Assembly (NCBI GenBank): GCA_016935955.1 | Contig: JAFGPY010000394.1 | Coordinates: 1 to 12,008, forward strand | Reading direction: 5' to 3' | DNA length: 12,008 nt | DNA from: Planctomycetota bacterium | GTDB taxonomy: Bacteria > Planctomycetota > Phycisphaerae > FEN-1346 > JAACEH01 | Part shown: piece by piece, positions 1-5,784 of the stretch | How the letters are laid out: every line of letters begins with the position of its first letter | Numbering within the stretch: position 1 is the first letter of the stretch | The notes under the pieces: generated by a model | The model's input: the letters and a program-made list of their open reading frames with translations, nothing else | Databases searched by the model: none | Told to the model about the DNA's origin: nothing | Made by a program: the position numbers and the translations under genes

Positions 1-19
1 CCTGGGTTTGGACCGCTTG

Positions 20-64
20 CCACGGGCGAGACGCCCGTGGAACGCATGGGCAAGATGCCCATGC
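20..64. repeat. tandem pair of perfect 9-bp hairpins
   Basis: Two adjacent hairpins of the same geometry, three bases apart. The first has CCACGGGCG (20-28) and CGCCCGTGG (32-40) around an AGA loop. The second has GCATGGGCA (44-52) and TGCCCATGC (56-64), also around AGA. They lie downstream of the fucosidase-like gene, which ends at 118 on the minus strand, so they could act as a 3'-end structure. No T-run follows, and the identical loops and stem lengths look more like an interspersed repeat. The stem sequences differ from the other repeat families in this window, although TGCCAC and GCATG recur. The rest of 1-117 shows nothing else I can name. Confidence 0.7.
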
Positions 65-117
65 CACGGTTTTCAGACAGAACCTAGGCCGAAACCGAAG
101 GCCCACCATTCTCTCTC

Positions 118-1116
118 TCAATGCCTCGCCCGCACGGCCTCGCCCACGGCGGCAAGTTGCCGCACGAAGGGTGCCTCGATCAGCCCGTCTTGCCGCGGCG
201 GCACGTCGAGGCTGATAACGCACTGGCGATCGACCAGGAACCGCACGTAGGCGGTCACCAAGTCGTCCGGGAAGCGCGGCTCGCCGCGGCCCCACCACTG
301 GCCCAGGTACGTGAGCACGTGGTACTGCGCCCGCCCGGCCGTGCCGTCGACCACCTGCTGCCGCCCGTCCTTCCACCGGGCGACGGGCAGAAACAGGTCC
401 GACTCCCCGGCCGTATAGTCCTCCTCGTTGCACTGCACCGTCAGCGGCGAGAACGCGCCGCCATTGAACGTGACTAGGGCATCCGGATTGCCGGCTCGCA
501 GTGCGGCCGCGAAGCTGGCGTAGTTCGGCGGCTCCGGGTGCCGCAGCATGGCTTCGCCGAAGTACACACCGTCGACCCACCAGCCGCTGATCCTGCTGCC
601 CCAGCGCCGGGCCCAGTCGGCCAGCACCGATTCCCACATCGTCTGGAACTCGGCCAGGCGTTCGCCGGTCCTCTCGCCGCCGAAGGCCGGCCAGGGTTCC
701 TTGAAACCCCATCGCCATCGCAGCTTCTCGACGGCCTGGGCGTCGTTCGACGGTGCCGTGGCGGGGGCGTAGACCATCAGACGAATGCCGCGCGCCGCCA
801 GGGCGTCGGCCAGGTCGCTCACCAGGTCGCGCTGAGAGCAGCGGCTCGGACGGTGGCCGACGATGCGATCGTAGGTCGCGTTGGGCGCCAGCCAGAAACC
901 GCTGCACTGGCCGACCGTGATCACACAGTACCCGGCGCCGACCGAGGCCAACTGGTCGGCCAGACCCTCGACGTCGAAGCCGTCCACGCGACGGTTCCAC
1001 TGTTCGGCCGTCATGTCGACGGGCCTGGTGACACTCGCCCCGTCGGCCAGGTAGTGCAGGAAGACGCCCCAGCCGGCTTTGCGGAACCACGTTGTGCGGC
1101 CTGTCGCGTCGCTCAT
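118..1116 (-). CDS. GH29-like alpha-L-fucosidase family protein
   Basis: Probable retaining glycoside hydrolase related to family GH29, cleaving terminal alpha-L-fucose or a similar sugar. Seen: near the N-terminus a WFRKAGWGVFLHY block resembles the family's WF-x-x-x-KFG-x-F-x-HWG opening. Around residue 182 the motif WWVDG matches the WxDG that carries the GH29 nucleophile Asp. A (beta/alpha)8-barrel alternation of beta strands and helices fills the rest. At 332 residues it is shorter than typical GH29 enzymes (about 450 or more), so the usual C-terminal beta-sandwich is missing, and HWG is changed to HYL. No signal peptide is visible, which suggests a cytoplasmic enzyme. Start: a GTG at 1128 is open in frame, but GAGGTGG at 1125-1131 lies 8 bases before the ATG at 1116, so that ATG is preferred. 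The gene follows the cupin gene by 19 bases and is surely co-transcribed with it. Substrate specificity is inferred and unproven. Confidence 0.8.
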   Translation of the reverse strand: MSDATGRTTWFRKAGWGVFLHYLADGASVTRPVDMTAEQWNRRVDGFDVEGLADQLASVGAGYCVITVGQCSGFWLAPNATYDRIVGHRPSRCSQRDLVSDLADALAARGIRLMVYAPATAPSNDAQAVEKLRWRWGFKEPWPAFGGERTGERLAEFQTMWESVLADWARRWGSRISGWWVDGVYFGEAMLRHPEPPNYASFAAALRAGNPDALVTFNGGAFSPLTVQCNEEDYTAGESDLFLPVARWKDGRQQVVDGTAGRAQYHVLTYLGQWWGRGEPRFPDDLVTAYVRFLVDRQCVISLDVPPRQDGLIEAPFVRQLAAVGEAVRARH

Positions 1117-1124
1117 GGCCGAAT

Positions 1125-1131
1125 CCACCTC
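1125..1131 (-). promoter_or_regulatory. SD site fixing the fucosidase-like gene start
   Basis: Minus-strand GAGGTGG lies 8 bases before the ATG at 1116. It overlaps the upstream in-frame GTG at 1128, so that GTG is unlikely to be used as a start. Confidence 0.7.
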
Positions 1132-1135
1132 GGAT

Positions 1136-1585
1136 CTATGCCTGCGGCTTCTCGGTGCACTGCGGCCACGCGCCGGCGGGCAGCGGCGGCGCTTCGGCCC
1201 CGGCCTTGGGCAGCGTGCCCTCCAGTTCCTGCCGCCAGTGGGCCACGTCGCCCGCCGGACCGTAGCAGTAGATGAACTTCAGCGGCGCGGCGCCCACGTT
1301 GGTCAACTGGTGGAACACGCCCGAGGGGATGTAGACGGCCTGCCCGGCGGTCATGGTCTGCCGCTCTTTGCCCAGGCACATCTCGCCCGTGCCTTCGAGG
1401 ACGAAGTAGACCTCCTCCTGCTCCTGGTTGTGCCAGGGCACCTGTCCGCCCTTGGGCTCCAGCGTCACGAACCCCATCGAGAAGTTCGTCGCCTGCACCG
1501 GGGCAGGGCCGCCCACCAGGTTCTGCGTCCGCCGCCGCGCCGGGTAAGTGCGGCCGTCAATCTTGCCCAGATCGCTGATAATCAT
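1136..1585 (-). CDS. single-domain cupin protein
   Basis: Small beta-barrel (cupin_2 type) protein of 149 residues that probably binds a metal and a small ligand, perhaps a sugar. Both cupin motifs are present. Motif 1 is G-x5-H-x-Q-x3-E-x6-G (H52, Q54, E58); motif 2 is G-x5-P-x-G-x2-H-x3-N (H92). The second His of the usual HxH is replaced by Gln, so the metal site would be His/Gln/Glu/His, an arrangement known in some cupin enzymes. The C-terminal 35 residues are Pro/Ala-rich, probably disordered, and contain one Cys. Start: a GTG at 1609 is open, but GGAG lies 5 bases before the ATG at 1585, and the extra residues would overlap an inverted-repeat element. It is the first gene of a two-gene unit with the fucosidase-like gene, suggesting a role in the same sugar pathway as isomerase, epimerase or sensor. 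The reaction cannot be read from the sequence. Confidence 0.85.
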   Translation of the reverse strand: MIISDLGKIDGRTYPARRRTQNLVGGPAPVQATNFSMGFVTLEPKGGQVPWHNQEQEEVYFVLEGTGEMCLGKERQTMTAGQAVYIPSGVFHQLTNVGAAPLKFIYCYGPAGDVAHWRQELEGTLPKAGAEAPPLPAGAWPQCTEKPQA

Positions 1586-1601
1586 CGCTGCTCCACGCTT
1601 A

Positions 1602-1687
1602 TGTAGCACGCCCGCCCTCGGGCGTGACGACAGGCCGAGAACGGCCGTTCATGTCCGGGCCCCCCGGCCGAGGGCGGCCGGGCTACA
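1602..1687. repeat. REP/BIME-like inverted hairpin pair with TGTAGC heads
   Basis: Two 25-base units face each other at 1602-1626 (plus) and 1663-1687 (minus). Each begins TGTAGC and folds into a perfect 8-bp stem with a CCCT loop, read in its own orientation. The stems are CACGCCCG/CGGGCGTG and CCCGGCCG/CGGCCGGG. The units differ at four positions, and these form exactly two base pairs, so every change is compensated. The palindrome AACGGCCGTT at 1640-1649 sits exactly at the element's centre of symmetry (1644.5). A GTAG tetranucleotide next to a short hairpin is the known signature of REP sequences mobilised by RAYT transposases, and two inverted units make a BIME. The element lies 16 bases upstream of the cupin start codon and downstream of its predicted promoter. 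Confidence 0.8.
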
Positions 1688-1722
1688 CTCCTTCAACGGG
1701 CCGCTAGGCCCAAGGGCGCGCC

Positions 1723-1750
1723 ATTATAGCGGCCCGCCACCCGATGGCCA
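1723..1750 (-). promoter_or_regulatory. predicted promoter of the cupin/fucosidase-like unit
   Basis: On the minus strand a perfect TATAAT (1723-1728) is followed by GG. A weak -35, TGGCCA (4 of 6), sits 16 bases upstream at 1745-1750. The -10 shares the 13-mer GGGCCGCTATAAT with the arsenate reductase promoter. Transcription from here would carry the inverted hairpin pair in a leader of about 130 bases. Confidence 0.55.
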
Positions 1751-1794
1751 GTCCCGCAGCCACAAAAACGAGACGTCTACGGGATAATACGTAG

Positions 1795-1823
1795 TTGACT
1801 TTCGGGCCGGCCTGCGGTAGGCT
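1795..1823 (+). promoter_or_regulatory. possible promoter of the dockerin gene
   Basis: TTGACT (1795-1800, 5 of 6 to the -35 consensus), a 17-base spacer, then TAGGCT (1818-1823, 3 of 6 to TATAAT). The -35 and spacing are good and the -10 is weak. The start codon follows about 45 bases later. Confidence 0.4.
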
Positions 1824-1867
1824 TCCGTGACTGACTCGAAGTCCGGACCTGTTGCGAAAGGGCGTCC

Positions 1868-2542
1868 GTGAGACTGGCCGTGTCAATCCTCCTGGTGACG
1901 CTGACGGCAACCGTGTCGCTGTGCGGCCGGCCGGCCCAGGCCGGGCCTGCGGCCGATGCCCCTGTGGACGACGCGACGCGGCTCCTGAAGTGGGAAATCC
2001 TGGCCCGCCACGGCGACGCCGGGATGCTTGCCGCCGAGGTCACGGCCGGCTACGTCGAGTCGCGGCAGGCGGGCATCGCGCGTCTGCGGCTCACGTTCAG
2101 CGGGCCGGTCGATCCGGCCACCCTGGGCGTCGGGGCACTGGGCATCCGCGGCCGGCTCGGCGGCGACCTGTCCGACATGGTCGCCGGCATGTGGCTCGAA
2201 AAGGACGACACCGTCTTGGTGGTGCAACTGGCCGAAGCCCTCGACGACGGCGACCGCTACACCCTCTCGCTGAGCGACCAGGTGCGTGCTGCCGCCGGGG
2301 CGAGAATCGCCGGCGGGCACAGTTGCGAAGCGGCGGCGCTCGTGGGCGACACCGACGGCTCCGGCCGCGTGGACTACGCCGACGTGCAGGCCCTTCGTGC
2401 CGCCGCGGCTGCGGCCAAGATCGACGCGAGCGTGTCCCGTTTCGACGTCGACTGCAACGGCCGCCTGGACGAAAGCGACGAACAGACCATCCTCTCCCGC
2501 ACCGGCCGCACCCTCCCGAAACTCCCCAAGACCCCGGCCTGA
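1868..2542 (+). CDS. exported Ig-like + dockerin type I protein
   Basis: Secreted 224-residue protein of no known enzymatic activity. Residues 1-25 form a signal peptide (Arg2, hydrophobic core, likely cleavage after AQA). Residues about 60-145 look like a bacterial Ig-like (Big_5/SbsA type) domain, marked by LRLTFSGPVDPATLG. Residues about 158-215 form a dockerin type I domain with two calcium-binding loops, DTDGSGRVDYAD and DVDCNGRLDESD, each followed by a helix. Dockerins bind cohesins in cellulosomes; in planctomycetes they are common C-terminal modules of secreted proteins, with partners rarely known. No cohesin is encoded nearby. The start is a GTG with a weak AAAGGG 5 bases upstream. 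An ATG at 1852 begins a different, overlapping frame without family features. The gene is convergent with the zinc-ribbon protein gene, with 23 bases between stops and no clear terminator. Confidence 0.8.
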   Translation: MRLAVSILLVTLTATVSLCGRPAQAGPAADAPVDDATRLLKWEILARHGDAGMLAAEVTAGYVESRQAGIARLRLTFSGPVDPATLGVGALGIRGRLGGDLSDMVAGMWLEKDDTVLVVQLAEALDDGDRYTLSLSDQVRAAAGARIAGGHSCEAAALVGDTDGSGRVDYADVQALRAAAAAAKIDASVSRFDVDCNGRLDESDEQTILSRTGRTLPKLPKTPA

Positions 2543-2565
2543 TCCGGCCAGCATAGCCATTCCAA

Positions 2566-3870
2566 TCACTCTACGCTGTCTATCGTAATAACAGGCGTGC
2601 CCTCGTGGCATCCGATGGGATGGGAAAACAGTGTGCCCGTGACTAACAGACGCCGTGTTTTGCTCACAGTTCGAGGCCACACCGAGAAGTCGACCCGACT
2701 CGAACACATGGGGCACGTTGCCTTGGGGCCCCCTGGCATGTCGTAGTCCGTCGGACAATCGATTTCAAGAGATGACCGACTCCCGCAACTTGGGCACGCA
2801 ACCGAGCAGCGTACCCGAACTGACAGCGGCACTTCATCCGCAGATGCCCAATCGAGTATGGCCACCCCCGCCGTTCCGTAACGGGCAATCCCTAGCCTTT
2901 CCGCTTCCTTTGCCGCGCAATCCCCCGATGCGAACCTCCAGTTGCCCACTGCTTCCTGCTCTCCCAAACCGGTGGGCACCGCTGATGCGCACTCAGCCGA
3001 AGCCCTCTCGCTTGGTGTCCCGGCCGCCGATACGCCTTGCACGGCCTCCGCCGCTGCTGCCCGTGCGGACAGCCTCTCGGCCAGTCCTAAGTGCTTCCGA
3101 AGGATCGTTCCGATTCCTCCAGCGATGTCCTTTCCCTTCTCGCCGCCAAGATCGGAAAATTCAACCGAACGGCATGCAGATGCAATCCTGCCGTCCACTT
3201 CGTATTCGGAGCATTCGATGCAGTTCGCCGCCTCCACCACATTCCCCGCATCGATTGCCGCCACTGCCCCGCGAAGTCGTTCGACTCGCCCGCTGGCCCC
3301 GCCGCTCTGCTTCAACTCTGCTATATCCTCGGCAAGTTGTTCTCGCCTGGGCAGATAGAACTCCGTAGCACCGCGGACGAGCAGCATGCTTGCCCCAGCA
3401 GCAATTCCCACCGAGCCAAGTACCAACGTGACCCACAAGATGGGCGGCGGCGCCCCGGTGCCCAGCAGCAGCAGGGCACTCAACGCAACCACCGCGAGGG
3501 CCGCCCCCGTCACAACGAAGGCCCGCTTCCTGAATCGCACCCACATGTCCGGCAGTTCCGCGGAAGGCGTATCGAGGTGTCTGCTGAGGGCCTTTATCCG
3601 GCCACGCTCCCTGACGAGACCACGGACGGCGTTCTTCGTGTGCCAGTCGGGAGAGTTGATGTCTCTTCCGCCGCCCATTCCTGGCAGGGCCGGCCACACC
3701 CCCTGGACCTGTCGCGCGACCGAATCTCGCAGAAGCGTATCTTCCAGCAGAAGACTGAAGTCTTCCGGTTTCAGTCGCTTGGCCCGGATGTCCGCTGCGA
3801 TTCTCGATGCGAGTACCTCTCTCATGATTCCGACGGGTGCGGAAGGCTTCCCGTTGCCCAATGGATCCAT
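2566..3870 (-). CDS. two-TM protein with C-terminal zinc ribbon, function unknown
   Basis: I do not recognise a named family. Seen in the 434 residues: a soluble basic/acidic helical N-terminus (1-115); two hydrophobic segments at about 118-139 and 142-165 split by a short GTGAPPP turn, probably a membrane hairpin; a helical region rich in Ala, Glu and Arg (about 170-300); and a C-terminal CPSC (359-362) plus CPMC (386-389), a probable zinc ribbon. With both ends in the cytoplasm it could be a membrane-anchored sensor or scaffold, but this is inference. Start: the frame is open to 4155, which would overlap the divergent arsenate reductase gene and run through a hairpin repeat. GGAGGTG (3875-3881) stands 4 bases before the ATG at 3870 and settles the start there. 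By eye, base composition is less GC-rich and codon use less biased than in neighbouring genes, which could mean foreign origin or low expression. Confidence 0.7.
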   Translation of the reverse strand: MDPLGNGKPSAPVGIMREVLASRIAADIRAKRLKPEDFSLLLEDTLLRDSVARQVQGVWPALPGMGGGRDINSPDWHTKNAVRGLVRERGRIKALSRHLDTPSAELPDMWVRFRKRAFVVTGAALAVVALSALLLLGTGAPPPILWVTLVLGSVGIAAGASMLLVRGATEFYLPRREQLAEDIAELKQSGGASGRVERLRGAVAAIDAGNVVEAANCIECSEYEVDGRIASACRSVEFSDLGGEKGKDIAGGIGTILRKHLGLAERLSARAAAAEAVQGVSAAGTPSERASAECASAVPTGLGEQEAVGNWRFASGDCAAKEAERLGIARYGTAGVAILDWASADEVPLSVRVRCSVACPSCGSRSSLEIDCPTDYDMPGGPKATCPMCSSRVDFSVWPRTVSKTRRLLVTGTLFSHPIGCHEGTPVITIDSVE

Positions 3871-3874
3871 CGTG

Positions 3875-3881
3875 CACCTCC
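3875..3881 (-). promoter_or_regulatory. strong SD fixing the zinc-ribbon protein start
   Basis: Minus-strand GGAGGTG is followed by CACG and the ATG at 3870. No upstream candidate start (3927, 3969, or the ATG triplet at 3999-3991) has a comparable site. This choice leaves the upstream hairpin repeat outside the protein. Confidence 0.75.
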
Positions 3882-3944
3882 ATACCACGCCCTGTCTGGG
3901 GTTCCAGACGGAGTTCCGGAGCACCATACTTGTCTCTGTGCCTT

Positions 3945-3974
3945 GTGCCATGCCTGCGCCGCCAGGCATGCGGC
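3945..3974 (+). repeat. solitary hairpin of the GTGCCATG family
   Basis: GTGCCATGCCTG (3945-3956), a six-base loop (3957-3962) and CAGGCATG (3963-3970) form an 8-bp stem behind the same GTGCCATG head seen in the paired elements at 5551-5713 and 10628-10846. It has no partner here. It lies in the divergent gap between the zinc-ribbon protein and arsenate reductase genes, inside the predicted leader of the former. Confidence 0.65.
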
Positions 3975-3994
3975 CGTTGGAATTCACCCACATC

Positions 3995-4022
3995 ATCATA
4001 CGTTGAACATATCCCAGTCCAA
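3995..4022 (-). promoter_or_regulatory. possible promoter of the zinc-ribbon protein gene
   Basis: Minus strand: TTGGAC (4017-4022), a 16-base spacer, then TATGAT (3995-4000, 5 of 6). It would give a leader of about 115 bases containing the hairpin at 3945-3974. The -10 overlaps a run of three ATG codons that might be mistaken for the gene start. Confidence 0.35.
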
Positions 4023-4058
4023 AATGAAAAGCTAACGTGCGATTGGCTGCGGGGCCGC

Positions 4059-4064
4059 TATAAT
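4059..4064 (+). promoter_or_regulatory. -10 element for the arsenate reductase gene
   Basis: Perfect TATAAT preceded by GGGCCGC, about 50 bases before the start codon. No convincing -35 lies 16-18 bases upstream. The 13-mer GGGCCGCTATAAT also occurs at the cupin promoter on the other strand. Confidence 0.5.
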
Positions 4065-4114
4065 CGGCACAACTCGACCGACTACGCGCTGACGGACCGG
4101 TTTTGGAGAATCGC

Positions 4115-4549
4115 ATGGCCGCGAAGCTGAGGATACTGTTTCTGTGCACGGGCAATGCTTGCCGCAGCCAGATGGCTGAAGGGTGGGCGAGGCACCTGAA
4201 GGGCGATCGCGTCGAGGCCTACTCGGCGGGCGTCAAGCCGGCGGGCCTGAGCCGCAGGGCGACCGACGTCATGGCCGAGGCGGGCGTGGACATCTCGTCG
4301 CACACCAGCAAGCACGTGGACGACCTGCGCGACGTGGCGTTCGACTACGTGGTGACGGTCTGCGACCACGCGCACGAGACGTGTCCGATCTTTCCCGGCC
4401 GCACGCGCGTCGTTCACGTCGGGTTCGACGATCCGCCGCAGCTTGCGGCCCATACCCGCACCGACCGCGAGGCCATGGACTGCTATCGCCGCGTCCGCGA
4501 CCAGATCCGCGAGTTTGTCGAGGGGCTTCCCGAGAATCTCGAAGAGTAG
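4115..4549 (+). CDS. arsC: thioredoxin-coupled arsenate reductase (LMW-PTPase fold)
   Basis: Cytoplasmic enzyme of 144 residues that reduces arsenate to arsenite, using three cysteines and thioredoxin. The P-loop CTGNACRS gives nucleophile C11 and R17. The resolving pair C83 and C90 lies in VCDHAHETCP. An FDDPP stretch (D105/D106) supplies the acid. These positions are offset by one from the C10/C82/C89 pattern of the Staphylococcus plasmid enzyme as I recall it, and the cysteine pair separates it from plain low-molecular-weight tyrosine phosphatases. Length is normal. Start: a TTG at 4103 is open, but GGAG lies 6 bases before the ATG at 4115. No arsR, arsB or acr3 is adjacent, so the arsenite exporter must be elsewhere. 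The gene stops 5 bases from the convergent methylthioadenosine phosphorylase gene, with no room for a terminator between them. Confidence 0.9.
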   Translation: MAAKLRILFLCTGNACRSQMAEGWARHLKGDRVEAYSAGVKPAGLSRRATDVMAEAGVDISSHTSKHVDDLRDVAFDYVVTVCDHAHETCPIFPGRTRVVHVGFDDPPQLAAHTRTDREAMDCYRRVRDQIREFVEGLPENLEE

Positions 4550-4554
4550 GGCGT

Positions 4555-5439
4555 TCAGGCGTCGAAGTAGCGGCCGACGATGGGGTCCAGTTTCTCAATG
4601 GCCGCAGGCCGGATGCGTTTGCGGTCGCTCCAGATAGCCAGCTTCAGGGCGTCGCGGCAGGTGCAGGCCGTCTCGGCTTCGGCGCCCACGCGGGGCACGG
4701 CGGCGCGGATCAGCCGGATGGCGTTGGCCGTCGCGGCGTTCAGGTTGCCGATGATCTCGGCGAGCAGGGCCTGCTGGTCGACGGCGGCCTGGTGCTCGCG
4801 CCAGCAATCGTAGTCCGTGGCCATGGCGACCAGGGCGTAGCAGATTTCGGCCTCGCGGGCCAGCTTGGCCTCGGGCATGCAGGTCATGCCGATCAGGTGG
4901 GCGCCCCACTGGCGGTGCAGTCGCGATTCGGCTCGCGTGGAGAACTGCGGCCCTTCCATGCAGACGTAGGTGCCCGACGGGTGGACCTGGACGTCGACCG
5001 TCGCGGCCGTGGCCAGCAGCGTCTGCCGCAGCGTCGGGCAGAACGGGTCGGCGAACTCGATGTGGGCCACGAAGTCGTCGAAGAACGTGTTGGGCCGGGC
5101 CCACGTCTTGTCGATCACCTGGTCGCAGACGACCAGGTCGCGCGGCTTGATCTCTTCCTGCAGGCTGCCGGTGGCTCCCGAGGCGATGATGTGCGTGACG
5201 CCGAGCTTCTTCAGGGCGTAGATGTTCGCCCGGTAGGGCACCGCGCTGGGCCGCAACATGTGACCCTCGCCGTGCCGCGACAGGAAGGCGATGCGGCGGC
5301 CGCCGATCTCGCCCATCAGCACGGGGCCGCTCGGGGGACCGAACGGCGTGGGCACGTCGCGGGCTTCGCCGGTCAACTGGTCCGCCAGGGCCTGCCCGAG
5401 TCCGCTGCCGCCGATCAGGCCAACGATGGTTTCGCTCAT
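4555..5439 (-). CDS. mtnP: S-methyl-5'-thioadenosine phosphorylase
   Basis: Cytoplasmic phosphorylase (294 residues, typical length) splitting 5'-methylthioadenosine into adenine and 5-methylthioribose-1-phosphate. It recycles the by-product of polyamine synthesis and other S-adenosylmethionine reactions. Seen: N-terminal IGGSGL phosphate loop; SRHGEGH with the phosphate-binding His; ANIYALKKLGVTHIIASGATGSL core strand; MEGPQFSTRAES ribose/phosphate block; GMTCMPEAKLARE; and MATDYDCW, whose DYD favours methylthioadenosine or other 6-aminopurines over the guanosine/inosine enzymes. A purine nucleoside phosphorylase role is therefore less likely. The ATG start has GGAGA six bases upstream. It is a single gene with its own promoter (5484-5512). 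No other methionine-salvage gene is visible here. Confidence 0.93.
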   Translation of the reverse strand: MSETIVGLIGGSGLGQALADQLTGEARDVPTPFGPPSGPVLMGEIGGRRIAFLSRHGEGHMLRPSAVPYRANIYALKKLGVTHIIASGATGSLQEEIKPRDLVVCDQVIDKTWARPNTFFDDFVAHIEFADPFCPTLRQTLLATAATVDVQVHPSGTYVCMEGPQFSTRAESRLHRQWGAHLIGMTCMPEAKLAREAEICYALVAMATDYDCWREHQAAVDQQALLAEIIGNLNAATANAIRLIRAAVPRVGAEAETACTCRDALKLAIWSDRKRIRPAAIEKLDPIVGRYFDA

Positions 5440-5483
5440 GCGTCGTCTCCTGCCAGTCTTTTTGTGTCATCAAGCAAGGGGCA

Positions 5484-5512
5484 ACGATAGCACAGGGCTT
5501 CGGGGGTGTCAA
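5484..5512 (-). promoter_or_regulatory. sigma70-type promoter of mtnP
   Basis: Minus strand: a perfect TTGACA (5507-5512), a 17-base spacer and TATCGT (5484-5489, 4 of 6). The leader would be about 35-40 bases. This is one of the two best promoters in the window. Confidence 0.65.
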
Positions 5513-5550
5513 GCAACGTGCAAACTAGACGGCGCGACCGCGGGGTGAAC

Positions 5551-5659
5551 GGGTGCCATGCTTCTCCTTGTCGTGAGACCCTGAGCCTGTCGAAGGGGAG
5601 AAGCATGCGAATTGTCCCGGCCCATCGGCACGCATCTGCGAGCAGATGCGTGGCACCCC
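5551..5659. repeat. inverted hairpin pair, GGGTGCCATG family
   Basis: Left unit: head GGGTGCCATG (5551-5560), stem CATGCTTCTCC (5557-5567) with GGAGAAGCATG (5597-5607), and a 29-base loop containing CCCTGAGCCTGTCGAAGGG (5579-5597). Right unit, inverted: CACGCATCTGC (5629-5639) with GCAGATGCGTG (5642-5652), ending in TGGCACCCC, which is the head read from the minus strand. Exactly 21 bases (5608-5628) separate the stems. The long-loop unit is closely matched, inverted, at 10789-10846. It lies downstream of both mtnP's promoter and the YdjY gene's end, so it is purely intergenic. Confidence 0.75.
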
Positions 5660-5685
5660 GCCCGAGGGAATGGACCGGCCATCGG

Positions 5686-5713
5686 CATGCCTGCGGGGCA
5701 GGCATGGCACCCG
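5686..5713 (-). repeat. single hairpin, GGGTGCCATG family
   Basis: CATGCCTGC (5686-5694), GGG loop, GCAGGCATG (5698-5706), then GCACCCG. Read from the minus strand this is the CGGGTGCCATG head and its 9-bp stem. It follows the pair at 5551-5659 in tandem, and its left flank GGCCATCGG resembles the inner spacer of that pair (GGCCCATCGG). It may be half of a pair that lost its partner. Confidence 0.7.
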
Positions 5714-5729
5714 TACCCTGCGCAAGAGA

Positions 5730-5757
5730 GCGGCGCGATCCGTGGGGACCGCGCCGC
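5730..5757 (-). terminator. terminator-like hairpin after the YdjY gene
   Basis: A 12-bp stem (5730-5741 with 5746-5757) around a GTGG loop. The only irregular pair is a G-T wobble on the minus strand. It starts 27 bases past the YdjY gene stop and is followed on the minus strand by TCTCTTGC, a weak pyrimidine tail. The stem is unlike the repeat families nearby. Confidence 0.5.
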
Positions 5758-5784
5758 GTGTGTGCGTGGAGAACGATCCGTCGA

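Noticed and set aside
1852..2556. ATG-started 234-codon plus frame overlapping the dockerin gene
   Set aside because: The Arg/Gly-rich product has no signal or domain, whereas the frame from 1868 has a signal peptide and two calcium loops.
3091..4035. 314-codon plus-strand frame opposite the zinc-ribbon protein gene
   Set aside because: Composition is rich in Arg, His, Pro and Ser with no hydrophobic core. The minus frame has membrane segments, CxxC pairs and a strong SD.
3871..4155. N-terminal extension of the zinc-ribbon protein to 4155 or to the ATG triplet at 3999
   Set aside because: It would run through a hairpin repeat and into the arsenate reductase start. The SD before 3870 is far better, and a -10 element overlaps the ATG triplet.
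4115..5439. Functional linkage of arsenate reductase and methylthioadenosine phosphorylase
   Set aside because: The genes are convergent with separate promoters and unrelated reactions, so adjacency is probably chance.
4183..5490. 435-codon plus-strand open frame across the arsenate reductase and mtnP genes
   Set aside because: It overlaps two clearly recognised genes in other frames, has low-complexity Arg/Gly/Ala composition typical of GC-rich shadow frames, and no SD.
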